From Choristoneura fumiferana (taxonomy: Eukaryota; Arthropoda; Insecta; Lepidoptera; Tortricidae), in NCBI RefSeq assembly GCF_025370935.1, contig NC_133472.1:30418922-30482921 (forward strand): DNA of 64,000 nucleotides, written 5' to 3'. Position 1 is the first letter of the stretch, and each line of letters starts with the position of its first letter. Below are positions 11,501 through 22,019 of the stretch, one piece after another. Under the pieces are notes generated by a model that was not told the DNA's origin, made no database searches, and saw only the letters and a list, made by a program, of their open reading frames with translations. A program made the position numbers and the translations under genes.

Positions 11501-12129
11501 AATGTCTAAACACGCTTAGCGACCAGGTTCTTGAAAAGGTCCATGTGCGCTTGGAGCCCGCACCAGGATACAGGGTCTTGGGTGAGGTAGCCTGCGAGCA
11601 ACTGCCTTATGATAAACAGGGAAATGTATTTTGTATTATACAATTCCCGGAAAATCCGATTGAAACATTGGGATCATTTGGTGCTACACTTGAATTCGTG
11701 GTACGTGACTGTGACCCAACAACTGGTTTGCCTGATACTGGAGAAGGTTACGCTGATACATATCCATTAGAAGATGTTGAGATAGGTTGTGCTGATCAAC
11801 TTAGAACTAGAGCCGCGTCTGACGATTGGGAAGCGTCTTGGGAGAGAGCCTCAACAGCAGCTGAAGCTTGTGATACCTTTGAGCTGACCCAGAGGGATGT
11901 GGGTGAAGCTGCTGTAGCTGTGTGTACTCATTTGGGCCTGCCGAAAGCTTCTATAGGCGGAGGATCCGATGCAGTGAAAGATATACGAGGTGGTGGATTG
12001 TGGAGAGAAGGTGTTCCCGCACTCATTAGGGCTCGACTGGTGGCTGCACAAGGCACCATAACAATGCAACTGGCAGTGCGCTCTCCTCGAGATGATATCG
12101 CTACTCTCTTGTTAGTGGCTGTTGGCTAA
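7988..12129 (+). CDS. gammaCOP: Coatomer subunit gamma (gamma-COP), two-exon gene
   Basis: Encodes the gamma subunit of the COPI coatomer, the cytosolic coat that drives Golgi-to-ER and intra-Golgi vesicle transport. Joining 7988-8536 to 10078-12129 (phase 0, gt..ag) gives 866 residues, close to the roughly 870-880 usual for animal gamma-COP. Residues about 20-560 form the adaptin-like helical trunk (for example EARYFNSTPVNPRKCILIL near the start and repeated alpha-solenoid segments through exon 2). An acidic, proline-containing linker at about 570-605 leads to the C-terminal appendage (about 605-866) with the conserved start REEQYADQL. The start codon has a strong context (aaccaccATGa) and the N-terminus MSNSFRRDKKEEED is typical of the family. 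AATAAA signals lie 157 and 267 bases past the stop. Identification comes from recognising the protein family. No frameshift or missing segment was seen. Confidence 0.97.
8640..9227. other. gamma-COP intron, left part
   Basis: Non-coding. A motif ggatgaagaccaaaaagttgc at 8704 matches the terminal repeat of the small MITE at 9716-9850, suggesting a degraded relative here. Confidence 0.5.
9228..9487 (+). mobile_element. tRNA-derived SINE in the gamma-COP intron
   Basis: The tRNA-like head has an A-box-like tggcctagtgg and a B box gggttcaaaccct. The tail gtgcccagcagtgggacgta...taggctggga is common in Lepidoptera. Inverse or partial copies are at 12680-12930, 16188-16282, 28048-28275 and 30600-30690. 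Confidence 0.85.
9716..9850. mobile_element. Small MITE with GGGTGAAGACCAAAAAGTTG ends
   Basis: aaatgggtgaagaccaaaaa at the left is the imperfect inverse of tttttgatctttacccaaat at the right; 135 bp. Confidence 0.7.
9898..9974 (+). repeat. Right-end fragment of the Helentron-like family
   Basis: gggcttctaatagactctcg ... taccgcccttaagagacaat matches the terminal hairpin arm of the element at 16839-17340. A further fragment lies at 24325-24386. Confidence 0.7.
10078..12129 (+). CDS. gammaCOP: gamma-COP coding exon 2 (residues 184-866)
   Basis: Preceded by a long T-rich tract and ttcag at 10073-10077. The exon opens with GAG GCA GTA AAA (EAVK), 24 bases before the ATG at 10102, so that ATG is internal and not a start. 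It is a single 2,052-base exon carrying most of the trunk, the linker and the whole appendage, ending in LLLVAVG and TAA at 12127. Confidence 0.97.
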   Translation, partial: EAVKSNNPMVSYHALAVIAGARRNDRLSTVKLVTKLSHSHLNSPFAISLLIRLAAKLAEEDQTDASEKYIEYIESCLRHQSEIVVYEAAHALINLRKSAKDLAQAVSVLQIFCGSSKATLRLAGARTLAKLTAKHPVAVAACTVDLENLISDSNRSVATLAVTTLLATGAESSIDRLMKQISSFMSEISDEFKIVVVHAIRRLCSKYPRKHQSLAAFLAGMLRDEGGLQYKTAIADAIIALVEENPDAKETGLAHLCEFIEDCEHTSLAVRILHVLGREGPKARQPSRYIRYIYNRVILESGPVRAAAVSAVARFGAARPELLPNVRVLLARCQLDDDDEVRDRAIYYSAILDSDDSQLINEFITNVPLPNPVLLESALRDHLANRLEEPFNMDSIPTIEEPLQVKESPIEVEPRKPTISREEQYADQLKTIPGIEKLGPVFKTCEAVELTEPETEYRVRCVKHVYARHLVLQFECLNTLSDQVLEKVHVRLEPAPGYRVLGEVACEQLPYDKQGNVFCIIQFPENPIETLGSFGATLEFVVRDCDPTTGLPDTGEGYADTYPLEDVEIGCADQLRTRAASDDWEASWERASTAAEACDTFELTQRDVGEAAVAVCTHLGLPKASIGGGSDAVKDIRGGGLWREGVPALIRARLVAAQGTITMQLAVRSPRDDIATLLLVAVG

Positions 12130-12285
12130 AAAATATTTTAATCGCGTTCCAAGTAAATAGTTTCCTATCAGTGCTACCAATTCGCAATCCCAAGCTACCG
12201 AGTTTAATGTACAATAATAATATTGTAAGAAATCTATATACATTTTAAGAGAAATGTACCTAACACATTATTTTCTTTGAAAGTT

Positions 12286-12401
12286 AATAAATTCATGAAT
12301 GGTTTAAGATGCGTTTAATATGTAATATTTATTGCCTAAGTAGGTAGCTACTTTTTACAACCTTTTGTATTACTTATCGTCTGTACCTAAGTATAAATAA
12401 A
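12286..12401 (+). terminator. gamma-COP polyadenylation signals
   Basis: AATAAA occurs at 12286-12291 and again at 12396-12401. The second directly abuts, and partly overlaps, the left end of a palindromic MITE that begins near 12400, so the annotated 3' end could differ between strains with and without that insertion. Confidence 0.6.
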
Positions 12402-12542
12402 GCCCGGTTCACATTTATCTGCCGTGTTGTGTCGTGTCGTGACGCATCAGAACGGTATCGGTTTCATGCATTTTATATGGATGAGTTCACATTTATCTGA
12501 TGCAGTGTGATGTGACGACTTGTGTTGTGTCGCATCACAAGC

Positions 12543-12578
<36 letters not shown>

Positions 12579-12620
12579 CATCACGACACAACACGACAGA
12601 TAAATTTTAACCGGGCTTAA
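12400..12620. mobile_element. Palindromic MITE AAGCCCGGTT...AACCGGGCTT with (AG)n core
   Basis: aagcccggttcacatttatc at the left is the near inverse of gataaattttaaccgggctt at the right, with nested gtgtcgtgtcgtg/cacgacacaacacgac arms. An (AG)n run at 12543-12573 lies near the right arm. It follows directly on the gamma-COP poly(A) signal. Confidence 0.85.
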
Positions 12621-12679
12621 ACATAAAAGTGGTTCATTTCAAATCTTGCAGATAGCTTACATTTATCGGATTAACAGAT

Positions 12680-12930
12680 CATCATCCCAGCCTATATCAT
12701 ATCCTCCTAGCGCCCTTTTTAAAGGACTCGTTGTAATTTGAACATCAAACTATCATAAACGACAAAGTTTGATGTACATAAATCAAATATTTGACTTAGG
12801 CGTTAGGAGGATATATGTCCCACTGCTGGCCATAGGGCTCGGACAGAATGAGAGGATTTCGGACGTAATTCCCACGCGAGCCCAGTGCGAATTGGGACTT
12901 CACACGCACCATCGAATTACTTCGCAGGTG
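12680..12930 (-). repeat. Partial SINE, - strand, rearranged
   Basis: Inverse of the SINE at 9228-9487: atcatcccagcctat then, after an unrelated AT-rich block, gtcccactgctgg and gcgaattgggacttc. The tRNA-like head is absent. Confidence 0.65.
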
Positions 12931-13131
12931 TTTACCTAGTCTCTTTTGATGTAGGTATTGTTCTTAAGAATCTGTGTCTCCAAGCAGCTTTGTCATATTT
13001 TCCAATTAGCAAAGCCCGTCCCGTTCGTTTTTTAACTCCCAATGCAAAAAGAGGGGTGTTGTTTGACCGCTGTGTGTCTGTCTGTCGCACCGTAGCTCTT
13101 AAATGGGTGGACCGATTTGAATGTGGTTTTT

Positions 13132-14735
13132 AGGGTTCCGTACCCAAAGGGTGCCAACGGGAGCCTATTACTGAGACTCCGCTGTCTGTCTGTGTGTCTG
13201 TCCGTCTGTCACAGGGCTCTATATCTGAAGCCGTAAAAGTTAGACACTTGAAATTTTCACAGATTATGTATTACTGTGGCCGCTATAACAACAAATACTA
13301 AAAATAAAATAAAGTTACATATTAAAGGGGGTCGTCATACAAGAAACGTGTTTTTTTTAGCGTTTTTTGTTTGCTAGGCATTATTAGCCGTTGCTAAGGC
13401 GACCGAGACGCCTAGCAACGGGTAGCTATGTCGTTTGAATATTTACCTTTAAGTTTGCGATTTTAATGATGTTTTATAAAAGCTTCGATAGTATAATAAT
13501 AGTGACTATCTTATTGTGTGGTTTATTCGTTTTTGTGCAAAATTAATAAAGCAATTTATGAACCACAAACCTCAATGAAGCCAACTGTGATAAAGCGCTC
13601 GCCAAATCCACACCGTATTAATCACTATGTTTACCTCTTAGATGAATGATTGGTCTCGATCTAAGGTTTACCTATTGTTTTTTACACTAAAAAAATCATA
13701 CTAAGTATTTAACACTATTTACAAGGTTTATAATACAGTTTAAAATTTATTCACACTAGTCGAGCTTCTTATTATTTAATTACACAACATACGAAGTCCG
13801 CCGAATTTCCCGCGAATGAAATGAACAGAGTTGACAGATATATTTTTTTAGCCGCGCGCGGCAAGTTGCGGGCAATGGCTTCAGAAGCAAACAGCCAGAA
13901 CCAAAGAGATTTAGAGAGAGAGAGAGAGAACCAATTTGTATTCTCATGAATACAAATTGTTTTTATTCGAAATACTTGCACAAGTGCTTACATTTCGGCG
14001 ATATTTTTAGAAGCTTTTCTTTAGCTTGCCCTGTTTGTTTATTTATTTATTTATTGTTTGTTTTGCTCAAATCTTGGAAGCTAATTTCGCATCGACTTGA
14101 AATTTTGCATACTTATGTAAATTTGGTGACAATACAATAATCTAGTAGTGAGATCTTGGTGGTCCTGCCAGGATCGTCTCTGCAGGAGGGAACTCCTCAA
14201 TAGATAATACTACCGACTTGAAATTTGGTACAGATATGTAGTTTAGACGACAGTGCAAGTACAGTCAACAAAAAGTACATTCGGCAAAAAAAGCTTGTTT
14301 TAAAAATGAAATTTTTAAGAAAAACTTATTACAAGGATTATATTTATTTGCAGTGTACCTAATGTAACTATGTTTGCTCGGGTGGAATCATTCAACTCAA
14401 ATTTGAAGTGGATATCTTCAAACGATTGAGCTGAAATTTTACACGCATGTATAAATCCGATGACAATGCAATATTATTCTATCATGGAGTTGATCTGATG
14501 GTAAAGCTAGCGGGTGACCATATGAACTCTGTGATAAACGACACGACCGCATCGAGTTTGGACTCGTTTGTCGTCTTGACGACTTTGACGAGTACTTTGG
14601 TAACCAGGGGCATAAAGTACAGTGAGCAAAAAAATACTTATATTAGAAGAATTTTAAGAAAAACTTGTACTGAATTGTTTACGGAACCCTTCATGTACAA
14701 GTCCAACTCCCACTTGACCAATTTTTTTTCTTATT
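13132..14735 (+). repeat. AGGGTTCCGTACC-family composite with a short relative at 25294-25695
   Basis: Begins agggttccgtacccaaaggg and ends near ccaactcccacttgaccaat, the two ends of the family. Internal blocks at 13717-13805 and 14437-14735 reappear joined together at 25341-25695, showing that the 25 kb copy is a deletion form, or that this copy carries insertions. An (AG)n tract lies at 13913-13930. Confidence 0.6.
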
Positions 14736-14903
14736 TGAAGTCAGGGTTTCTAGCAACGGTTCTTAGACATAATGTTTCATCCAAATCGGTTTAGCCGTTT
14801 TTAAGATATTGAACTTTGAAGTGACAAAGTCGGGGGCTTTCCAACTTTTTGTTGGTTAGGTTATATTGCTAAGAAATTCGAAACCATTGCTGTGATATAT
14901 TTT

Positions 14904-15985
14904 CCTAAAGGGCAACACACACAGAAAGCGTGCCGCGTGAGCCGCGCGTTCGTTGTATTGCTATCAATGTTGCCAGTTTAGTGACTTAGTCCTTAAAAGT
15001 GAGACTTTTGCTTAAATCTTAGCGACCGCAAAAAAGTTTTGATTTGACGACAAAAATGGTTTATCTGGCGACTTTTGGAGTACAAATTAAAACAGTTCTA
15101 GAACCAATAATAGATACGACAATTTGGCAACTCGACACAGAATTTATACTACAGTGCCGCGAGATATATGTGGAAAACGACAAACGCGCTTGCGCACCAA
15201 GGTCAAACTTTATTTACTTACTTAATTAAATCCAATTTATGTAATGATGGTGATGGGTGAAATTTTAAAAAGTGGCTGATTTTTTTTTATCGACAGGAAT
15301 AAGCTTTACTAGTCAATGGAAAAATATATCAGATTTTTCTGTAGTACCAATTAATTGAAAAATAAAATACTAAGATTTTATTTTCGCCAAAATGAACTAG
15401 CTACTGCGCATGAATACGGTTTTAAGGGTTCCGTAGCCAAAATGGCAAAAACGGAACCCTTATAGTTTTGCCATGTCTGTCTGTCTGTCTGTCCGTCCGC
15501 GGCTTTGCTCAGGGACTATCAATGCTAGAAAGCTGTAATTTTACACGGATATATATGATAACTATCCCGACAAAATGGTACAATGAAAAATAAAAATAAT
15601 TATTTTTTTTGGATACACGTAAAGTAGGGTTTTTTTTCATCCAACCCTATAGTGTGGGGTCTTTTAAATTAAAACCATTAGGGGGTTAGTAAGACGATTT
15701 TCGATTATTTGCGAATATTCGACTTTAAAGTACTTACAAATTTTCATTAAAATCGAGTTTTGGGCTTTTTAACTTAAGTTTCAGGGATAAAATTTTTGAG
15801 AGCTGGTAACTCTGCGCTCGGCCCACGCGCTGTTTGTGACGACGGGCGGCGGGCGCGGGCCCGCGCACGACCCGCGCCCGCGCCCGCGTTCTGTGTGAAG
15901 GCGTCCATATACCGCCATGCAAATACGCCCGTCGCGGGCCCGCGCACGACCCGCGCCCGCTCTCTGTGTGTGTTGCCCTTAAGGG
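14904..15985. mobile_element. Inverted-repeat element CTAAAGGGCAACACACACAG, with nested repeat
   Basis: Left end cctaaagggcaacacacaca pairs with right end tgtgtgtgttgcccttaagg. A GC-rich subterminal zone (15800-15970) has a 27-bp exact direct repeat at 15855-15881 and 15934-15960. An AGGGTTCCGTA-family copy (15424-15780) is nested inside. A relative lies at 29276-29463. Confidence 0.7.
15424..15780 (+). repeat. AGGGTTCCGTAGCC-family repeat, partial
   Basis: agggttccgtagccaaaatg followed by a tctg-rich microsatellite-like run and gctttgctcagggactatca, matching 22020-22470 and 61002-61634. Truncated at its 3' side. Confidence 0.8.
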
Positions 15986-16187
15986 TTTCACGGCATCCTT
16001 TAAAACCAATATATAGCTCCATGTGCAGGGTTCTGAGTGTCATGTTTTTTTTTCGTAGGTCGTATAATTCATTTAATTTATTTCTTATAGGTAGCAGTTC
16101 GAAATATTAAAATTATCTAGGTATAGGTTATATTATATAATTATATTATAAATTTATCTAGTAGGTTCAGTAACATTTCTGATTTCC

Positions 16188-16282
16188 ACTCTGAGAGGAG
16201 GCGTGTGCCCTGCAGTGGGACGTACCTACATAGATATACATAATATAGGTAGACTAGGATGAGGATGATGATGATGATGAAG
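16188..16282 (+). repeat. SINE 3' end with GAT microsatellite tail
   Basis: ctgagaggaggcgtgtgccc and gcagtgggacgtacc match the SINE at 9228, ending in gatgatgatgatgatga. Confidence 0.8.
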
Positions 16283-16432
16283 TAAAATTTCCGAAATCGC
16301 TTCACCCGCGGCATCTGCGTCGTAGATTTGCGCAAACCGCATTACATTTCGCTCCCGGTGACGCGTGTCGTTAACGTGGGCTATGGCGGCACGTGTTTTG
16401 TATTCTCGAAGCTCTCGAACAACGGAATCAGC

Positions 16433-16760
16433 GGGGCTACTACGAAATTCGAAAATCGAAGCTCGTGTTGTTCCTTTAAACGAGCAATTCTTGTATATAC
16501 TCGTATAATCAGAATCTTGGAAACGATTTCGATGAAATTTGGTAGGTATGTATGTGGGGGTTTTCGGGGATGACAAAACGATCTAGCTTGGTTGTATCTC
16601 TGGGAAAACGCTTATTATCGAGTTTTAGCCCTAGCAAAGCTCGGTCGCCCAGGTATTTATTTTATTTATTTGGCAAAAAACATAAAATAAGGTACTACTA
16701 TTTAATACGAGAGTGAGAGGTACGGTAAGGATGCGAACTTCGATTTTCAAGTTTCGTAGT
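16433..16760. mobile_element. TACTACGAAA palindromic MITE split by an insertion
   Basis: Left half from 16433 (ggggctactacgaaattcg) and right half ending at 16760 (gattttcaagtttcgtagt) flank about 210 bp of unrelated sequence (about 16478-16690). Confidence 0.75.
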
Positions 16761-16773
16761 ATTTAGGTCCTCT

Positions 16774-17397
16774 GGGCCTACTACGAAGTGCCAAATTTGA
16801 ACTTTGTATCTTACCACTCCACTGACGCTTATAATTATTTCATCACACTTGCTCGTAAACAGTGTCAAAACATGAAGGCTAACTTGATAGCAACCCCCCA
16901 AATAAAACCCTCGACCTTAATGTGCTTGTCATGAAACCCGTGGTCGATAAATGAGTCACTGCCCGTACAAATTTACTTTTCATGAAGCCCAAGGTCGGTC
17001 AATGAGTCCGTGCCCGTACTGAAGCACGCGCGCGCTGCTGCGCATGGTGCAGCAGCAGGACCACATGCACACGCGGCTCAGCCACATGCTGAGGGAGGGG
17101 GAGGGCGGCGCTGCCAAGAGCGCAGCCTAAGGTATCGCCAATATTTGGAACAATTATATTTTTTCTTTTAGAAATATAAAATTATACTCGCAAATGTGAT
17201 GAAAAACATTGTATGTCGCACGGGCGGTACTAGAATTACGAACATCGACTCATTAAAGCCCTCAGCCTTCGACTTCGGGCTTCTAATAGACTCTCGTTCG
17301 TAATTCCTTATTTACCGCCCTTAAGACACAATGTACTATTTAATACGATAGGACGGTAAGATACGAACTTCGATTTTCGAATTTCGTAGAAGCCTCC
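16774..17397. mobile_element. TACTACGAAA MITE split by a Helentron-like element
   Basis: Left half 16774-16838 (gggcctactacgaa...cttataattatt) and right half from 17341 (taatacgataggacggtaag...gaatttcgtagaagcc) restore a normal copy when the 16839-17340 insert is ignored. Confidence 0.8.
16839..17340 (+). mobile_element. Helentron-like element with GC-rich coding relic, copy 1
   Basis: 5' end tcatcacacttgctcg. A nearly exact inverse (caaatgtgatga, 17191-17202) is subterminal, not terminal, and a palindromic 3' arm ends acaatgtactatt. It is inserted between T and T without target duplication. This layout fits Helentron-type rolling-circle elements (inference). A GC-rich segment at 17023-17130 is an open 35-codon frame ending in TAA (contains LSHMLREGEGGAAKSAA). 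Confidence 0.65.
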
Positions 17398-18324
17398 TAG
17401 GTCGTCCTGAACAAAACGCCAATCGTGAGTCACGTTCACTTTCCCTGCCTAAGAAAAGTACCTACACATGTTGGGGACCTAGGTACTCACAAACTCACAA
17501 CTCTACGCCATTAGAATAAATAAGAATTAAGTAACTGCTCTACATATTATAATACAATATTAATAAACATTAGGTAAGTATAGCTATAACTAACAACAAT
17601 ACAAAACATGTGCTCGGAAATCTCGTAATATACCTACATGTGTACTTATTTCTACTACGAAATGCTCTAATAATCACTAATCAGTCAATCACGTTATAGA
17701 TACCTACACTTATCAACCAACGTTCCTACCGTCCCTATAGATAGGTACTTACCTACTATTTCCTTGTGTGTATTTAACACCCTTCCAACATAATAATCAA
17801 GACTTATCCATACTCTAATATTATAAATGCTTAAGTGTGTTTATATGTTTGTCCGTCTTGCTTTCACGTCGAAACGGAGCGACGGATCGACATGATTTGA
17901 TTTTGCACACATTTTTTTTTGTGTGCAACCATATAATTTGTCTCATTCTCATTTTAACAAATGTGACAGTTCGTAAGGTAGTCTGAGCCTGTCTCTCTCT
18001 ATGAACACGCTTCTCAGCCATCTCACGTTTTTCTGAGCGTGAACGATAGTGTTGTACTAAAATGTATTTATGTTGGTTCTCGATAAGTCGATAACCCAAA
18101 ACAACCAGTTATAATATTATATATCTTCATGTGTTAAGTTTATTAAAACTATCTAATATTTTATTGTAATATTCAGTGTAACTAATTTATTGAATGGTAA
18201 CAAAATAATGATACTGTGGGACGATGCCCGAGAGATATATATGACTAAAAACGAAACTATGAATGGACTGATTTCCAACGATGATGATTTGTAACGTGTG
18301 TTTCCCAATTTAGTATTTAATTTA

Positions 18325-18634
18325 ATTTAGACTTCTGACTAGAGCGGCTCTATCGCAACGGCCGCAGCGTCAGAGCCGCTGCGTAAGTATCGCAGCGGCT
18401 CTGGCGCAGATTGGCTTCCGAGCAGCGCGACTCCAGTGTCAGTTTGTTGTTATTCCATGCAAAATAACCTCAAAACCACGTGCGATCCCAGCGATTGCGC
18501 GGCAGCGGCAGTGCGGCTGCGTGCGAACGTTAGTTCATACGTTTTCGTACTGCATAATACTATCGCTCTATCGCCGCGTTACTGTCGCTGCGTTAGTGAC
18601 GCCGGAGCCGCTCTACTCGGAAGTCTACCTTTAG
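18325..18634. mobile_element. MITE with GACTAGAGCGGCTC ends
   Basis: agacttctgactagagcggc at the left is the near inverse of gccgctctactcggaagtct at the right, with several further gcagcggctc motifs inside. It lies just upstream of a CAATGAGGG element. Confidence 0.75.
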
Positions 18635-18679
18635 GCACAGTTTACATGAAACACTCCGCATACAGCATGAAGGCAAACT

Positions 18680-19126
18680 CAATGAGGGCTATCGCGTATG
18701 AATTCGCCGCTAGAGGTGATAGCGTAGCGAGAGGTCTCCGAATCCAAAATGTTAAATGTCACTGTATTTGGTTGGATCTCGCGGATTTACTTATAATAAT
18801 GACTTTGAATACTTTTGAGAATATTTTGCAATACCTGAAATTAATTTTGGCAAATATGCGTTACGGGGCAATAAATGTCTGAGTTCTGAGACAGTTTTGT
18901 GTTTCGGAAACCTTTGTCCTCCCTTTTTTCCGAACAAAACGGGATTACGCATCACTGTAGCATGCTCGATATTTTTATGGTACGGTTTTATGGTATTAAA
19001 ATTATGATTTAAACATAAATTTTGTTTTCACGCCCGTAACAATAAACTAACCACTATAATACTTCAGGCAGGACCTTTGTCTACAGTGGCGCCAACTGGT
19101 GAACGCGAAAACGGTAGCCCTCATTG
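18680..19126 (+). mobile_element. CAATGAGGGCTATCG element, copy 3
   Basis: Left end caatgagggctatcgcg and right end acggtagccctcattg. The interior aligns with 4488-4911 throughout. More diverged than copies 1 and 2. Confidence 0.85.
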
Positions 19127-21386
19127 TTCTTACTTGGTTTATGCTACTTAACTTTAGATACTTTGGAAGTAATTCGCGAAATTAAGTGAAAAATGAGAGA
19201 TTTCTTGGACAGACTTAGACCGACCGACGAGAGCGACCGAACTGACACCGACTTACTAAAACGACGGTTCGAATTAAAAAGTTATTATTATTATTATTCC
19301 CCTTGATGGCGGCCCTAAGGCTTGGGCCAATGTCAGTACCTATCAAATTCAAAAGTCAATTCAGTGTCAGATGACAGTCAATTGTTCAAGACAGCTATAT
19401 TGTTACCAACTTAAAATACGATCATACGATTGAACAAGTACTTTGCTAAAGACTGAATTATTTTTTAACACTGCCGTGCCACGCACGTAAAAAACTTACA
19501 ATTTGAGTTCACGCCCTTTACATGTAAAAAGTCTCCATGTAAAAAAAATATTCACTTTTATATGTTCAATCGAAGATCCTTGAACTTGCTCCTCATATCC
19601 AAAAAAGTTTGTGCACTTGTTATACTCTACTATACTGAATCGATTTTGATGAAATATGTCACTCAGTCTATAGCGGGTCTAAGAGGGTCTAACATTTTTT
19701 TTTCATACAAATTAATTTGGCACGCAATGTATCGGTAACAAAGCAAACTCGAAACTCGAAGTTCGCATCGTACCGTCCCTCTCGCTCTCGTATTAAACAG
19801 TATGTGTCAGAGGGACCGCACGACATGAACTTCGAGTTTCGTAGTAGCCCAGCTGACACTAACATTTGCGGCCTCTCTGAAAATCAAATAAATGTTTGCA
19901 CTACATTGCTTCTCGAGAAAATTAAAAGATTGTCGTACTTTCCATTTTGTTATATTTTTTCGATAAAACTGTTCTTAGTATACTTACATCGTTATTCAAA
20001 ATGTATGTTCTTATGGATGTCACACGTTGCATTCTAGCTTTCACTATTAAATAAGTTTTACATGATGGTTTCATGTGGTACCTGCAAGTTTTTTACTTCG
20101 TCAAATTCGATCAGTTGGTTTCCCAGCAGATGATTTTATTGTTATCTGAGATAAAACTAACAAGGTCATATTATTCATAACACGGAAAGTCTGATTGGAT
20201 AGTCCATACGACAATTTAATTTACAAATATTTTAAACTACATCGTAGTTTTAAGAAGATGGATAGAAGTAAATTCTATTTCGTAAAAAGAGTGTTTTATC
20301 GTCTGTAATTCAGCACATCACTAAAGTAGTCAGTTCGAATCCGCGAGCTGCGTTGCGAGTCATTGACAGCTGTAGGTATTGTCTACTCTACAGCAAACAA
20401 ATTACGGAATAACATCCCAACAATTGACTCCTCAACTAAAAGAAAACATTCTTTGCCCCTTAGACGTTATAATGGTTTCTAAGTGAGCTCTATGTTCTAT
20501 TAAGGTGCACATTGTGTTAAAATTACTGAATACTAAGTATGAACTAACAACCTAACTTGAAAGTTTTCCCAAGTGATTTTTTTTCAACAAATAGGTACTG
20601 GATTGTGTCGAAACCAATGTGTTCATATTCAGGTAAGACTTATTGGCTATTTTATAATCATGAAGTGCCCTATATTAGCGATAGCATTAACAAAAAATCT
20701 AATTAAAACTCCAATTTTATTACTGACATATAAATTCAAGATAAAATTTTGGATGATCAAAAAATTCTCAAAGCATACAAAATGAGGCTGCAGATGCCAC
20801 CTTGTTATTTTGGTGTACCATGAATATATAATAAATAATGTCGACATTTTTTTACTATCAATTATAAAAACTAACCAATACCACAATTGTTTATAATTAA
20901 GATAATATTAAAGTAATTTACTTAACTTTTGTAGGCCATCATTAGGTAAATATAGATTAGATTCTAAGGCAAATATGATGGGTCATTGCAGACTGGAACT
21001 TATTTACGTTTAACTTTTGTTAGCTATACCTACTACGTAATACAAAATAATATCTTAACAATGGTAGAAAAATTAATCTTCGGCATCAGTTTGCCTATTA
21101 GCAAAGGCATCCATAGCAGTTTTTATTCCCTCTCGTATGCTTAATTATTTTTTACTTTTGCTTAGTTATTGCAGGCAATGCTAGTGTTTATATTATTTTT
21201 GTGTCTTTTAAATGTTTGTGTTTTGCATTAAATTTATCATTGGGGAGCAAAATGAAGATCTCTGTCAAAGTTGCTATTAGCTAATTAATATAATAATTAT
21301 ATAATTATGCTTTGGCACAGGGCCAATAATTTTGTTCCCTAACTATTCTATGATTTTACACATACACATATTATTATATTTATAAC
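19127..21386. other. No gene seen; one palindromic MITE at 19735-19855
   Basis: AT-rich. A TACTACGAAA-family MITE is present at about 19735-19855 (actcgaaactcgaagttcgc ... gaacttcgagtttcgtagta). Nothing else was recognised. Confidence 0.55.
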
Positions 21387-21841
21387 TAGACATCAGATTA
21401 TATGCATTTGCATGTTTGCATATGCCTTGCATATTTTGATATTTTTTCCTTTACAGTGCTTATTTCAGTTGTTAGGCGTGTTGTAAAGCCATTTTTTAGT
21501 TAGTTTTTTTTATACAGTTTTGTCTCGCTGTATTTGTTTAGCTATCCACAATAATCTTATTTTTGTTCAAATAATGCAGCCTGTAAAAAAAAAATATGTT
21601 GACTTTAATAGAATCTTGGACAAAAAATTACTCAGGCCAATTTACAACTGATGGCACCGTGATTTTCTGCAAGGCTTGTCAAAAGCGAATACCTTCATCA
21701 AAATAAGATCAAATAAATAAATGTGAAAATAAACGTAAATTCTAATTATAAATGTCTCTTTGATTGTGCATATTTAGTGCATATTTCGCCCTTTTTAGTG
21801 CATATTTTGCCATTTTGATAGTGCATATAATTCAATGTCTA
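21387..21841 (+). mobile_element. hAT-like element with 8-bp duplication and zinc-finger relic
   Basis: A perfect 8-bp duplication tttataac (21379-21386 and 21842-21849) flanks inverted ends tagacatcagattatatgca / tgcatataattcaatgtcta (17 of 20 match). tgcatatt-type motifs repeat beside both ends. An open frame at 21596-21706 encodes QFTTDGTVIFCKACQKRIP, resembling the CxxC part of BED/CGGBP1-like zinc fingers of hAT transposases, then stops. Confidence 0.75.
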
Positions 21842-22019
21842 TTTATAACTGTGCGGACATCTACATTTTCTTAATATTTTTGGATCATATATACCTGTGT
21901 TAGTTGATTTATCTGATTAAAACACATCACCAGGCCTTACACTAAGGAGTTAAAAATAGAGGAGTTTTTTGTCACAAACAGATTGCGAGTAGAGAAAGTT
22001 AAAAATAAACTATTTCTTT

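Noticed and set aside
10102..12129. ATG at 10102 as start of a separate protein
   Set aside because: The eight codons before it (EAVKSNNP) continue the gamma-COP trunk in frame from exon 1 through a good acceptor.
14447..14794. 115-codon open frame
   Set aside because: Lies in a dispersed repeat with a shortened relative at 25430-25690 where the frame is not kept. No protein character.
18436..18882. 148-codon open frame
   Set aside because: Runs across two unrelated MITEs (18325-18634 and 18680-19126), so it is a chance frame.
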